NCBI GenBank assembly: GCA_041398705.1
Contig: JAWKUI010000009.1
Span: 62,001 to 126,000 of the forward strand
Direction: 5' to 3'
Source: NORP259 sp041398705
Lineage (GTDB): Bacteria > Planctomycetota > UBA1135 > GCA-002686595
DNA: 64,000 nucleotides
Shown here: in pieces, positions 8,189 through 15,905 of the stretch
Layout of the letters: the number at the start of each line of letters is the position of its first letter
How positions within the stretch are numbered: the stretch's first letter is position 1
Program-made: the position numbers and the translations under genes
The notes under the pieces: model-generated
Told to the model about the DNA's origin: nothing
Database searches by the model: none
What the model saw: only the letters and a program-made list of their open reading frames with translations

Positions 8189-9133
8189 CTATTCGAAGAG
8201 GGAACTGACCGACTCGGAGAGGTGGATATTACGGATTGCCTGGGCGATCAGGGGCGCCACACTGCAAATTTCCATGTTCTTCGGCAGATTCGCACGGTCC
8301 TGGGGCACCGAGTCGGTGGCCAGGATCTTGTCCACCGGGGCCGCCGCCAGGCGCTCCAGGGCCGGGCCGCAGAGCACGGCGTGGGAGACCGCGATGACCA
8401 CCGACTTGGCCCCGGAATCCCGCAGGATCTGGGCGGCCTGGGTGATCGAGCCGGCGGTCGAGATCATGTCGTCGACCAGCACGCAGTGGCGGCCGCGCAC
8501 GTCACCGATGACGTGTTCGACCACGGTCTCGGAACCGGACATGCGGCGCTTGTCCACGATGGCCAGGTCCGCGTGCAGGCGCTTGGCGTAGGCGCGGGCC
8601 ATCTTGGTGCCCCCCACGTCGGGGGTCACCACCACCGGGCTCTGGATGCCGAGGTTCAGCACCCCCTGCATCAGCACCGGGCGGGCGTAGAGGTGGTCGA
8701 CGGGGATGTCGAAGAACCCCTGGATCTGGGGGGCGTGCATGTCGAGGGTCACGACCCGGTCGGCCCCCGCCCCCACCAGGGTGTTGGCGACGACCTTGGC
8801 GCTGATCGGCACCCGGCCCTCGTCCTTGCGGTCCTTGCGCGCGTACCCGAAGTACGGGATCACGGCGGTGATGCGGCCCGCGCTCGAGCGGCGCAGGGTG
8901 TCCATGAGCAGCAGCAGCTCGACCCAGTTGTCGTTGACGGGCGGGCAGGTGGGCTGCACCACGAAGACATCGCGGCCGCGGATGTCCTCGTTGACCTTGA
9001 TGTTGCACTCCCCGTCCGGGAACCGATCGGTCACCGTGTCCGCCAGGTGCTTGTCCAGGTGGACGGCGATGTTCTTGGCCAGTTCGGGGTGAGCCGAACC
9101 ACAGATCAGGGTCAGGTCCTTGATGCGTTCCAC
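8189..9133 (-). CDS. prs: Ribose-phosphate pyrophosphokinase
   Basis: 314 residues from the GTG at 9133, which gives MERIKDLTLICGSAHPELAKNI and the family length; the frame stays open upstream, but that stretch overlaps glmU and is not Prs-like. Conserved motifs include the FPDGE loop, DLHAPQ-type TLDMHAPQIQGFF, and the PRPP-binding VLVDDMISTAGS. The enzyme makes PRPP from ribose 5-phosphate and ATP for nucleotide, His and Trp synthesis. It lies 31 bp after glmU. No convincing ribosome-binding site is seen before the GTG. Confidence 0.94.
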   Translation of the reverse strand: MERIKDLTLICGSAHPELAKNIAVHLDKHLADTVTDRFPDGECNIKVNEDIRGRDVFVVQPTCPPVNDNWVELLLLMDTLRRSSAGRITAVIPYFGYARKDRKDEGRVPISAKVVANTLVGAGADRVVTLDMHAPQIQGFFDIPVDHLYARPVLMQGVLNLGIQSPVVVTPDVGGTKMARAYAKRLHADLAIVDKRRMSGSETVVEHVIGDVRGRHCVLVDDMISTAGSITQAAQILRDSGAKSVVIAVSHAVLCGPALERLAAAPVDKILATDSVPQDRANLPKNMEICSVAPLIAQAIRNIHLSESVSSLFE

Positions 9134-9164
9134 GGGATCGTCAGCGGTTTGCCGGGGGGCGGTT

Positions 9165-10448
9165 TCAGGATTTGGGGCGCAGGCGCTTGGCAGGCATACC
9201 GACCCAGGTCTCTCCCTCGGAAACCTGGGCTGTGCGGGTGACCACCGCGCCGGCACCGGTGGTGACACCGTCGGGCAGGTGGTTGGGGGCGACGATGATC
9301 GAGCCGCTGCCGATGAAGACCCGATCCCCCACCGTGGTGGTGTGTTTGGCCTTGCCGTCGTAGTTGGCGAAGATCGTGCCGGCGCCGATGTTGGTCTTCT
9401 TGCCGATCTCGGCGTTGCCGAGGTAGGCGAGGTGTTTGGCTTTGCTGCCTTCGCCGAGCGTCGAGTTCTTGATCTCGGTGAAGTTGCCCACCTGGGCGCC
9501 GTCCTTGAGCACGGTTCCCGAACGCAATTGCGTGAACGGCCCCACTTCGCAGTTCGCGCCGATGCGCACGCCGCTGTGCACCATGACACAGGGCAGAATC
9601 TGCGTTCCCGTGCCGATTTCGACGTCGAAATCGATATACGCCGTGGCCGGATCGAGGATGCGCACGCCGTTCTCCATGTGCATCGCCAGGATGCGGAACT
9701 GGAGTTCCTGACGCACCCAGGCGAGCTGCACCAGGTCGTTGACACCGCTGCCTTCGAGGGCATCGATCAGGGTCACGGTCACCACGGGCAGGTCGTCTTC
9801 GACCGCCAGGGCCACCATGTCGGTCAGGTAGAACTCGCCCTGGGCGTTGTTCGTCGACAGGCGCGGCAGGTTGCGCAGCAGGGCATGGCCGTCGAAGGCG
9901 TACACACCGGTGTTCGTCTCGGTGATCTCGAGCTCGTCCGCGTCGGCATCCTTGTGCTCGACTATGGCCTTCAGCGCCCCCTCTTCATCACGCACGATGC
10001 GGCCGTAGCCATCGGGGTTATCGAGATCGGCGGTCAGCACGACCATGGCGCGTTCGCCCGCCTCGCGCTGGGCGATGACCAGATCCTCGAGGCTCTCGCC
10101 GCGGATCAGCGGCATGTCGCCCGCCACCACGAGCACGATGCCCGGGTCGGGTCCGAGGGCCGGAGCGGCCACCTGGACGGCGTGACCGGTGCCCTTCTGC
10201 TCCTCCTGCACCACCACCTCGAGCTTGAGGCCCAAGCGCAGGGCTTCCTTGCGCGCTTCGGTCTCGACCTCGTCGGCCCCGTGCCCCACCACCAGCACCA
10301 CCCGGTCGGGATCGACCCAGGCGGCGGCTTGCAGCACCCAACCGATCATCGGGCGGCCGCAAAGGGGGTGCAGGACCTTGGGCAGGGCGCTTTTCATGCG
10401 CGTGCCCTTGCCGGCAGCGAGGATGACCAGGGAAACGCCGGATGCCAT
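9165..10448 (-). CDS. glmU: GlmU, bifunctional GlcNAc-1-phosphate uridyltransferase / GlcN-1-P acetyltransferase
   Basis: 427 residues. The N-terminal nucleotidyltransferase domain (about 1-230) starts with LAAGKGTRMKSALPKVLH, which holds the G-x-G-T-R-M pyrophosphorylase signature. The C-terminal left-handed beta-helix (about 245-425) contains the acetyltransferase-type K-H-L-A-Y-L-GNAEIG region. It makes UDP-GlcNAc for peptidoglycan and lipid A, fitting the lpx genes downstream. It is about 25-30 residues shorter than E. coli GlmU, mostly at the C-terminus. It is the first gene after the promoter at 10540-10569. Confidence 0.93.
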   Translation of the reverse strand: MASGVSLVILAAGKGTRMKSALPKVLHPLCGRPMIGWVLQAAAWVDPDRVVLVVGHGADEVETEARKEALRLGLKLEVVVQEEQKGTGHAVQVAAPALGPDPGIVLVVAGDMPLIRGESLEDLVIAQREAGERAMVVLTADLDNPDGYGRIVRDEEGALKAIVEHKDADADELEITETNTGVYAFDGHALLRNLPRLSTNNAQGEFYLTDMVALAVEDDLPVVTVTLIDALEGSGVNDLVQLAWVRQELQFRILAMHMENGVRILDPATAYIDFDVEIGTGTQILPCVMVHSGVRIGANCEVGPFTQLRSGTVLKDGAQVGNFTEIKNSTLGEGSKAKHLAYLGNAEIGKKTNIGAGTIFANYDGKAKHTTTVGDRVFIGSGSIIVAPNHLPDGVTTGAGAVVTRTAQVSEGETWVGMPAKRLRPKS

Positions 10449-10539
10449 GGGGGTTCTGGGGCGGAAAACGGGCCGAAGCGGCCCAGGCAGGGTGAGCAGG
10501 CAAGAAGGCGACGGGGTTCCGGCACCTTCGGGGGCGGGG

Positions 10540-10569
10540 ATCCTACTTCCCCGGCCGCGCGCGTGTCAA
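10540..10569 (-). promoter_or_regulatory. Sigma70-type promoter of the glmU-to-lpxC block
   Basis: On the minus strand TTGACA (10569-10564) and TAGGAT (10545-10540) are separated by 18 nt, close to the housekeeping consensus and standing out in a GC-rich gap. The predicted start would lie about 85 nt upstream of the glmU ATG. It faces away from psd. Confidence 0.7.
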
Positions 10570-10617
10570 TTAACGCGGGGGTCATCCCGGGGCTGGCGGC
10601 CGCCACCGCCGCCCCCG

Positions 10618-10623
10618 TATGCT
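10618..10623 (+). promoter_or_regulatory. -10 hexamer adjacent to psd start
   Basis: TATGCT ends 6 nt before the psd GTG. If used, transcription would begin at or next to the start codon, giving a leaderless mRNA. No clear -35 is seen. The same arrangement recurs at other genes in the window. Confidence 0.45.
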
Positions 10624-10629
10624 GCCCCC

Positions 10630-11430
10630 GTGTCCACACCCCTGCGACTGCGTCTCTCGCACCTGGCCGGCTGGTTCGCCGACCGCAGCATTCCGCGGTT
10701 CCTGCGGCCCTCCATCTACAAGACCTATTGCGCCCTGACCGGAGCGGAATGGCGCGAGGCCCGGAGCCCCCTGACCGAATACCCGAGCCTGGGCCAGTTC
10801 TTCGTGCGCGAGCTGGCCCCCGGCCTGCGCCCCATCGAACCCGACCTGGGCCGCATCCCCTGCCCGGTGGACGGCACGGTGCAGGACATCAGCCCCATCG
10901 AAGCGGGCACGATCCTGCAGGCCAAGGGGCACCGCTACGGGGTGCGCGAGCTGCTGGCCGGGGTGGATGAGGGCGTCGAGCTCGAAGGCGGCACCGCCTG
11001 GACGATCTACCTGGGCCCGAAGGACTACCACCGCATCCACAGCCCCGTGGCCGGGCGCGTGACCCACGCGCGCTGGACCCTGGGCAGCCGCTACTCGGTG
11101 CAGCCGCGCGTGCTCGCCCGCCGCATGGTGCTGCCGGTCAACGAACGCTGCGTGCTGCGCTTCGAAACCGATCGAGGGCCCCTGTTCCTCGTCCTGGTGG
11201 GCGCGGTGATCGTCGGCCGAATCCGCGTCGTCGGCATCGAACCCGATGGCGACCGGCGGCCGAATCCCCCGCGCGAGGTCGAGCGCGGCGGCGAATTGGC
11301 GCGCTTCGAGATGGGCTCCACCATCGTGCTCGTGACCCCGCCCGGCATGGCGGCGGCGGACCTGGGGCTGCAGCAGGGTTCCGTGGTGCGCATGGGCCAG
11401 GCGATTGGAACCTGGGGCAAGCCGGCATGA
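10630..11430 (+). CDS. psd: Phosphatidylserine decarboxylase
   Basis: 266 residues from the GTG at 10630 (MSTPLRLRLSHLAGWFADR). It has the decarboxylase landmarks: PVDGTV with Asp81, KDYHRIHSPVAG with His134 and His137, and MGST at 228-231 in place of the usual LGST. The enzyme self-cleaves at Gly-Ser to form a beta chain and a pyruvoyl-bearing alpha chain, then makes phosphatidylethanolamine at the inner membrane. It is divergent from glmU. Its TGA overlaps the next gene's ATG. Confidence 0.93.
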   Translation: MSTPLRLRLSHLAGWFADRSIPRFLRPSIYKTYCALTGAEWREARSPLTEYPSLGQFFVRELAPGLRPIEPDLGRIPCPVDGTVQDISPIEAGTILQAKGHRYGVRELLAGVDEGVELEGGTAWTIYLGPKDYHRIHSPVAGRVTHARWTLGSRYSVQPRVLARRMVLPVNERCVLRFETDRGPLFLVLVGAVIVGRIRVVGIEPDGDRRPNPPREVERGGELARFEMGSTIVLVTPPGMAAADLGLQQGSVVRMGQAIGTWGKPA

Positions 11431-12047
11431 GCGCCGCCTTGCCCCCCAAGGACCAGCGCCTCGTGGCTTTCGTCTCCGCCATCGCCCGCGGCGCGTGGGG
11501 CGAATTGCACGCCTGCGTGCGCGCAGCGCCGGCGGGCGAACCCGACGACGAATGGCGCGAGGCGATCCTGCAGAGCCACCTGTTCCTCGGATTCCCGCGC
11601 ATCGTCGAGGCGTTCGAGCAATTGGCGGCCGACGGCGGTCTGCAGCCCGGCGGACCGCTGCACGGGGAGCGCGATAGCGAGACGACCCGCGGGGAGGGAG
11701 ATGCGCTGTTCGACTGCATCTACGGCGATCTGTCCGACAAGGTGCGCCGGCGCTTGCGCCAGCATCACGGGCATTTCGCCGATTGGATCGCGGAGCACGC
11801 CTACGGGCGGGTGCTCTCGCGTCCGGGGCTCGATGGGGCCCGCCGCGAGTTGCTGGCACTCGTGTGCCTGGCCCTCGGGCACCTCGATCGCCAATTCGCC
11901 AGCCATTGCCGCGGCGCGCTGCGCCTGGGCGCCACGCGCGCACAGGTGCTCGCCGTGCTCACGAGCCAGCGCGAGTACCTGGATGCGGACACCTTCGATC
12001 GGCTCGAATCCCTGGCCCGCCACTACACGGCGCCGGACCAGGTCTGA
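11427..12047 (+). CDS. Carboxymuconolactone decarboxylase (CMD) / AhpD-fold protein
   Basis: 206 residues. Two CMD-like helical segments are visible: WREAILQSHLFLGFPRIVEA (about 48-67) and the segment ARRELLALVCLALGHLDRQF to THRAQVLAVL-like residues (about 135-175). CMD/AhpD-fold proteins include peroxidase partners and decarboxylases; the AhpD C-x-x-C redox pair is absent, so peroxidase activity is unlikely. It is translationally coupled to psd (ATGA), but a lipid role is only a guess. It converges on the next minus-strand gene with 15 bp between them. Confidence 0.7.
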   Translation: MSAALPPKDQRLVAFVSAIARGAWGELHACVRAAPAGEPDDEWREAILQSHLFLGFPRIVEAFEQLAADGGLQPGGPLHGERDSETTRGEGDALFDCIYGDLSDKVRRRLRQHHGHFADWIAEHAYGRVLSRPGLDGARRELLALVCLALGHLDRQFASHCRGALRLGATRAQVLAVLTSQREYLDADTFDRLESLARHYTAPDQV

Positions 12048-12062
12048 GTCGGCCCGCGCGGC

Positions 12063-13334
12063 CTACCAGACGCCGCCGAATTCGGCGAGCAGCGAGCTCA
12101 CGGTCGGGCGCAGGCCACCTTCCTCCGGCAAGCTGCCCAGGGACTGGATCAGCAGGCGCTCCATCGCCTTCGGCGTCAGCCCTTGCACAAAACGCGGGCC
12201 CTTGGTCACCAGGTAGCGCTTGGGCCGCTTCTCACCCGGCACTTGGATGGACAGGCCCATCAGGTCGCAGCCCGCCTCGCCGGTGAGGTAGTCCTTGCCC
12301 ATCGCTTCGATGGTGCCCTGCGCGGCGGCGCGCAGACTCGCCAGGGTGCCTTCGGGCAGCGCAATGACTTGCACCGTATCGCGACCGATCCAGAGCTGCT
12401 CCGCATCGGTCCAGCGCAGGAAGACCTCGCCCAGGCGGCAACTGCGCAATTCGAGGCCGAGAACGGGCTCGCCGGCGGGCGCGGGTTTGGACTCGCTGAT
12501 CTTCGGTTCCGGCCCGAAGGTTTCGGTCAACCGCTGGCCCAACTCCCGGCGCGCATTGGTGGCTGCTTCGCCTCTCGGCTCGCCGGCGAGGATGCCCGCA
12601 TCGAGGTGCGACCAGTGCGCCGCCAGTTTCTGCGCCGCGTCGGCGCGCGCGGTGAGCCCCACGGGCTGATCGAAGAAACGATCCTCGCGCACGAGTTCGC
12701 GCCACAGGTACCAGGCGCCTTCCGCCTGCTCATGATCGAGTAGGAAAGCCGCCATCGCGCGCCCCGCCCGCGCATCGGTCTCGGTGCGCAGCGCGGCTTT
12801 CACCGCGGGGATCGACGCCTCCGCGCTGCCCTTCGCCAAGCCCGCCAGCGCGGCGGTGCGCACGGCAAACAGCGGATCGCGCAGATATTCCGCAAATCGG
12901 TCCAATTCGCCGATACGCGCTTCGACCGCTAGGCCCTCCACCAGCGCAAAGCGCCAGGGGAAGACGGGATCCTTCGATGCCTGCCAGAGCGCCTTGCGCA
13001 GGTCCTTCTCCTCGGCCACGCCCGGCCGGGTCAAGCTGGCCGCAAGGCGCAGGAATTCGGGACCGAGGTCCCACCAGCCTTCGAAGTTCTCGCCCGGGAC
13101 CGCCTGCGCCAAGCGCGCAAGCACCAGGCCGCGCACTTCATCCGCACGGCCCAGGAGCCGCTCCGCCGCCTGCCCACGCACCACCGGCGAACCGCTGATG
13201 GCGACTTCGATCAACTTCTCGAGCCGCGCCCCTTCCTGCTTCTCCATGGAAGCGGCGGCCGGCACGGCGGCGCAGAGGGCGAGGAACAGGACCGCGCTAC
13301 TGCTGCGCAAACGGCTGGGGCGAGGTGTCTTCAT
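12063..13334 (-). CDS. Secreted HEAT-repeat-like protein of unknown function
   Basis: 423 residues from the ATG at 13334 (MKTPRPSRLRSSS), which gives a signal peptide ending near AAVPAAAS. About 30-270 is alpha-helical with HEAT-like units (VRGQAAERLLGRADEVR, VRTAALAGLAKGSAEASI). The C-terminal third is mixed and has no recognised catalytic motif. The start overlaps the end of the upstream gene by 38 bp, so the two are probably co-translated and may act together in the envelope. HEAT-repeat secreted proteins are common in Planctomycetota; no function is assigned. Confidence 0.65.
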   Translation of the reverse strand: MKTPRPSRLRSSSAVLFLALCAAVPAAASMEKQEGARLEKLIEVAISGSPVVRGQAAERLLGRADEVRGLVLARLAQAVPGENFEGWWDLGPEFLRLAASLTRPGVAEEKDLRKALWQASKDPVFPWRFALVEGLAVEARIGELDRFAEYLRDPLFAVRTAALAGLAKGSAEASIPAVKAALRTETDARAGRAMAAFLLDHEQAEGAWYLWRELVREDRFFDQPVGLTARADAAQKLAAHWSHLDAGILAGEPRGEAATNARRELGQRLTETFGPEPKISESKPAPAGEPVLGLELRSCRLGEVFLRWTDAEQLWIGRDTVQVIALPEGTLASLRAAAQGTIEAMGKDYLTGEAGCDLMGLSIQVPGEKRPKRYLVTKGPRFVQGLTPKAMERLLIQSLGSLPEEGGLRPTVSSLLAEFGGVW

Positions 13335-14067
13335 CGGGCTCTTCTGGATCAAAACTCTCAATGGTCAAGCGGTAGAGGCTGGTGATGAACCCGTCCTCCT
13401 CCACTTCGCCGATCTCCAGACGGCCCGTGAACTGGACGCGGGCGGGGTCGAACTCCGCACCGGCGCCACTTTCGATGATCACCTTGACGAAGTGGTTCAC
13501 CTTGGACCGGCCGCATTCGCAATCCTGCGGCACGAGTTCGAAGGTATCCGCGCCAAGGTCCAGGCCGCGCGCCATGTATCCGGAGATGCGCACGCGCTTG
13601 CCGTTGAACTTCATGACCTCTTCGGGCAGGTCCTGGCCCTTGCGGTACTCGGCGGAAGTGAGGGTTTCGATGGTGAGGGGCACCGCCTCCTCTTCTTTGC
13701 CTTCGTCCTCGTCGTCGCCGTCTTCGTCGTCCGAGTCTTCGCCCTCATCGGCGTCGTCCTCGTCGGAATCGTCGTCCCCATCCCCCTTCTCGTCGGGGTC
13801 TTCTTTGTCCTTGTCCTTCTCTTTGTCCTTGTCCTTGTCGCCCTCTTTCTCTTTCTCCTTGTCCTTGTCCCCGTCCTTGTCCTTATCGGCGGGTTTGTCC
13901 TTGTCCGCAGGCTTGTCCTTCTCCCCCTCGGGGGCTGGCGCGGGCGGATCCTGGGGCGCCAGCGAGCGGGCCAGGACACGGCCGGTCAGGGCCGTGAGAC
14001 ACATGAGGGGCGCGAGCAACAGGACCAGGATCAGACGTCCCGGACGCGGGTGGGAGCGGTGCACCAT
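13297..14067 (-). CDS. Secreted protein with charged low-complexity linker and DUF3299-like domain
   Basis: 256 residues. It has a signal peptide (hydrophobic LILVLLLAPLMCLTAL, cleaved near VLARS), then about 80 residues built almost only from Lys, Asp and Glu (about 48-127), then a folded domain (about 135-240). The folded domain contains NGKRVRISGYMARGLD and FELVPQDCECGRSKVNHF, similar in style to DUF3299, whose members are exported and of unknown role. A TAGAAT hexamer lies 6 nt before the ATG. The linker is Lys/Asp-alternating first, then purely acidic. Confidence 0.7.
   Translation of the reverse strand: MVHRSHPRPGRLILVLLLAPLMCLTALTGRVLARSLAPQDPPAPAPEGEKDKPADKDKPADKDKDGDKDKEKEKEGDKDKDKEKDKDKEDPDEKGDGDDDSDEDDADEGEDSDDEDGDDEDEGKEEEAVPLTIETLTSAEYRKGQDLPEEVMKFNGKRVRISGYMARGLDLGADTFELVPQDCECGRSKVNHFVKVIIESGAGAEFDPARVQFTGRLEIGEVEEDGFITSLYRLTIESFDPEEPDEDTSPQPFAQQ
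13686..13925 (-). repeat. Coding low-complexity repeat (Lys-Asp/Glu units)
   Basis: The minus strand has short imperfect tandem repeats based on AAGGAC and GATGAA-type hexamers encoding KDKD, KEKE and DEDD runs. The array sits between the signal peptide and the DUF3299-like domain and is prone to length change by slippage. Confidence 0.7.
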
Positions 14068-14073
14068 GCCCCC

Positions 14074-14079
14074 ATTCTA
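14074..14079 (-). promoter_or_regulatory. -10 hexamer adjacent to DUF3299-like gene
   Basis: TAGAAT on the minus strand ends 6 nt before the ATG at 14067, which predicts a leaderless or near-leaderless mRNA. Confidence 0.45.
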
Positions 14080-14190
14080 GAACCGCCCCGCGATCCTTGC
14101 GGGGGGGATTCAAGCCAATCCCCTACCCGGGGCCGGCCGCCGTCCGGGTCCGGGACGGCTTTGGGGCCCAGGGGAGGGTTCGGATCGGGC

Positions 14191-15189
14191 TCAGTTCCGG
14201 CGCAGCCAGGACGGCGCGCCGGTGTAGACCGGGCTCGGCGCGGGGGCCGGCAGCGGGGTGGCGGGCACCGGCTGGGCCCGGTCGAAGGCCGGGATCGAGG
14301 CAGGAATCGAGGCCGCCAGGCCCGAGCGGTCGCGCACCGGCAGGGGTTCGGGCGCCAGGGAAGGGCGGGCTTTCGGCGCTACCGGAGCGGCGGCGGCCGG
14401 CACCTCGCGGACCTGGCAGTCGATCTTCGCCCGCAACTCGATGTTGGCCGCGAACAGCGCGGTCATCAGTTCGGTCTTGCGCTCGTACTGGTGGTCCTCC
14501 ACCGAGAGGCCCTGCACCCCGTCGTACATCGAACCGACGCCGGGATCGATCATCTTCGCCGCCCGCACCCGCGCCAATTCGGCTTCGGTGTTGGTCAGTT
14601 CCTTGGTGAGTTTGCTCACCCGGCGCTCGAGCAGGTCCATCTCCTTGCGCTGGCGATCGAGGTCCGCCTGCTCGGCGCGCGTGCGCTCCTTGCGCAGGGC
14701 CTGCACCGCAGCCTGGGTGATCTCCTGCTCCAGGGGCGACAAGCGTTCGGCATCCCCGCCCCACGCGAGGAAAACCCGCCGCAACTCGCCTTCCAGATCC
14801 TTTTCCGCTGCCCCGCCCTGCTCGCTGCTGCTCAGCAGGTTCGCCTGGCTTTCGCGCCATTCGTGGCGCCGCGTGCGCAGTTGGCCTTTCAGCCGATCGA
14901 GCGCATTGCCCGCTTCGGGCGGCGCAGGGCTCGGTTTCCCGCCCTGCATCAAACGCACGAATTCCTCGCGCGCGGCCTCGGAAAAAGCCTGTTGGTGATC
15001 TTCCACCACCCCGAGATGGCGATTCATCAGCGCGGTCTGGATCGCCTGATCGATCAACCCCGCGATGTGCGTGAGGCGCACCGAGCGTACCGTGCGCACC
15101 CCCCGCGCCTGCATCTCCTCCGGCGTCGTCTCACGCGCGTAGCGGCGCACCACATCGGTGACCACTCCGTCGAGCTTTGCGTTGAGCAT
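14191..15189 (-). CDS. Coiled-coil protein of unknown function
   Basis: 332 residues from the ATG at 15189 (MLNAKLDGVVTDVVRRYARE); an earlier start is possible but adds poorly structured residues. Residues about 75-230 are strongly helical with heptad-like Leu/Ala spacing (ALRKERTRAEQADLDRQR, LLERRVSKLTKELTNTEA), a likely coiled coil. The last 80 residues are Pro/Ala-rich and probably disordered. There is no signal peptide or membrane segment. No family is recognised. It may be cytoskeletal or scaffold-like, but that is only inference from composition. Confidence 0.55.
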   Translation of the reverse strand: MLNAKLDGVVTDVVRRYARETTPEEMQARGVRTVRSVRLTHIAGLIDQAIQTALMNRHLGVVEDHQQAFSEAAREEFVRLMQGGKPSPAPPEAGNALDRLKGQLRTRRHEWRESQANLLSSSEQGGAAEKDLEGELRRVFLAWGGDAERLSPLEQEITQAAVQALRKERTRAEQADLDRQRKEMDLLERRVSKLTKELTNTEAELARVRAAKMIDPGVGSMYDGVQGLSVEDHQYERKTELMTALFAANIELRAKIDCQVREVPAAAAPVAPKARPSLAPEPLPVRDRSGLAASIPASIPAFDRAQPVPATPLPAPAPSPVYTGAPSWLRRN

Positions 15190-15297
15190 GTATGTGTGCG
15201 GTGCCCCACCCTCCAGATGGGGTATCCGTCCTCCCGCCCATACCCTACGGATTGTGCCCGGATGGCTCAAGGCCCAGCCGAGCGCCCCCCCGGAATT

Positions 15298-15340
15298 GCA
15301 GCGGGCCCCGCCCTCCGGAACGGAAGGCGGGGCCCGCTGC
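15298..15340 (-). terminator. Hairpin downstream of the 15359-15724 lipoprotein gene
   Basis: A perfect 15-bp GC stem (15298-15312 and 15326-15340) with a 13-nt loop starts 18 nt after the lipoprotein stop codon on the minus strand. No T-run follows. Confidence 0.6.
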
Positions 15341-15358
15341 GATCGCAGGAGCGATGGC

Positions 15359-15724
15359 TCAGTTGGCCATCTTGTCCTTCATCTCGGCGACTTTCTCTTC
15401 GCCACCCCAGCCGGAGACGGCTTTGTCGCTCTCGGGCTGCTCGTAGTGGTAAGCGGTACCCTTGCGGTCCTGGAGGTCCTTGGTCCAGAAGTAGTACGGG
15501 TTCACCACCAGGGCGTCACCGACGGCCATGAACAGGCCGACGATCGGGTAGACGGGCAGGATGTCCTGCAGCAGGGCGCCGTGCACCCAGGAGTCCTCGG
15601 AGTACTTCTGGTTGACGTACTCATCCCAGTTGCGGGAGAGACGACGGGGGCCGGAAGCGCAGGAGGTGAAGCTGAGCAGGCCGCCCAGGACGAGGCCGGC
15701 GGCGAGAAGACGGTTGGCTTTCAT
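15359..15724 (-). CDS. Small lipoprotein, DUF3332-like
   Basis: 121 residues from the ATG at 15724. It begins MKANRLLAAGLVLGG and has a lipobox-like SFTSC at about 18-22, so it should be lipidated by Lgt. A hydrophobic stretch (LPVYPIVGLFMAVGDALVV, about 55-75) precedes a charged C-terminus. The N-x-W-x-E-Y-V-N and VVNPYYFW motifs resemble DUF3332 proteins, small membrane lipoproteins of unknown function. It is divergent from the NHL-repeat gene with a 181-bp gap. Confidence 0.6.
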   Translation of the reverse strand: MKANRLLAAGLVLGGLLSFTSCASGPRRLSRNWDEYVNQKYSEDSWVHGALLQDILPVYPIVGLFMAVGDALVVNPYYFWTKDLQDRKGTAYHYEQPESDKAVSGWGGEEKVAEMKDKMAN

Positions 15725-15905
15725 GACGTGGGTTCTGTCGATGGTTTTCTGTGGCAGGCGAATGAACCCCAGGGATGGGGGTCCCCCGGCACCGCCAGGG
15801 AGGGGGGGGAGGGTAGCCCTGGAGCCCCGATATGCCAAAAGGAACCGTGTAAATTGTGCCCTGGGCCCATTTCCCGGCATCATGGGCCCCCCCGCACGCG
15901 CCCCC

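Noticed and set aside
13686..13925. CRISPR-like short repeats in the Lys/Asp/Glu-coding region
   Set aside because: The units are short, in frame, coding and lack unique spacers; no cas genes are present.
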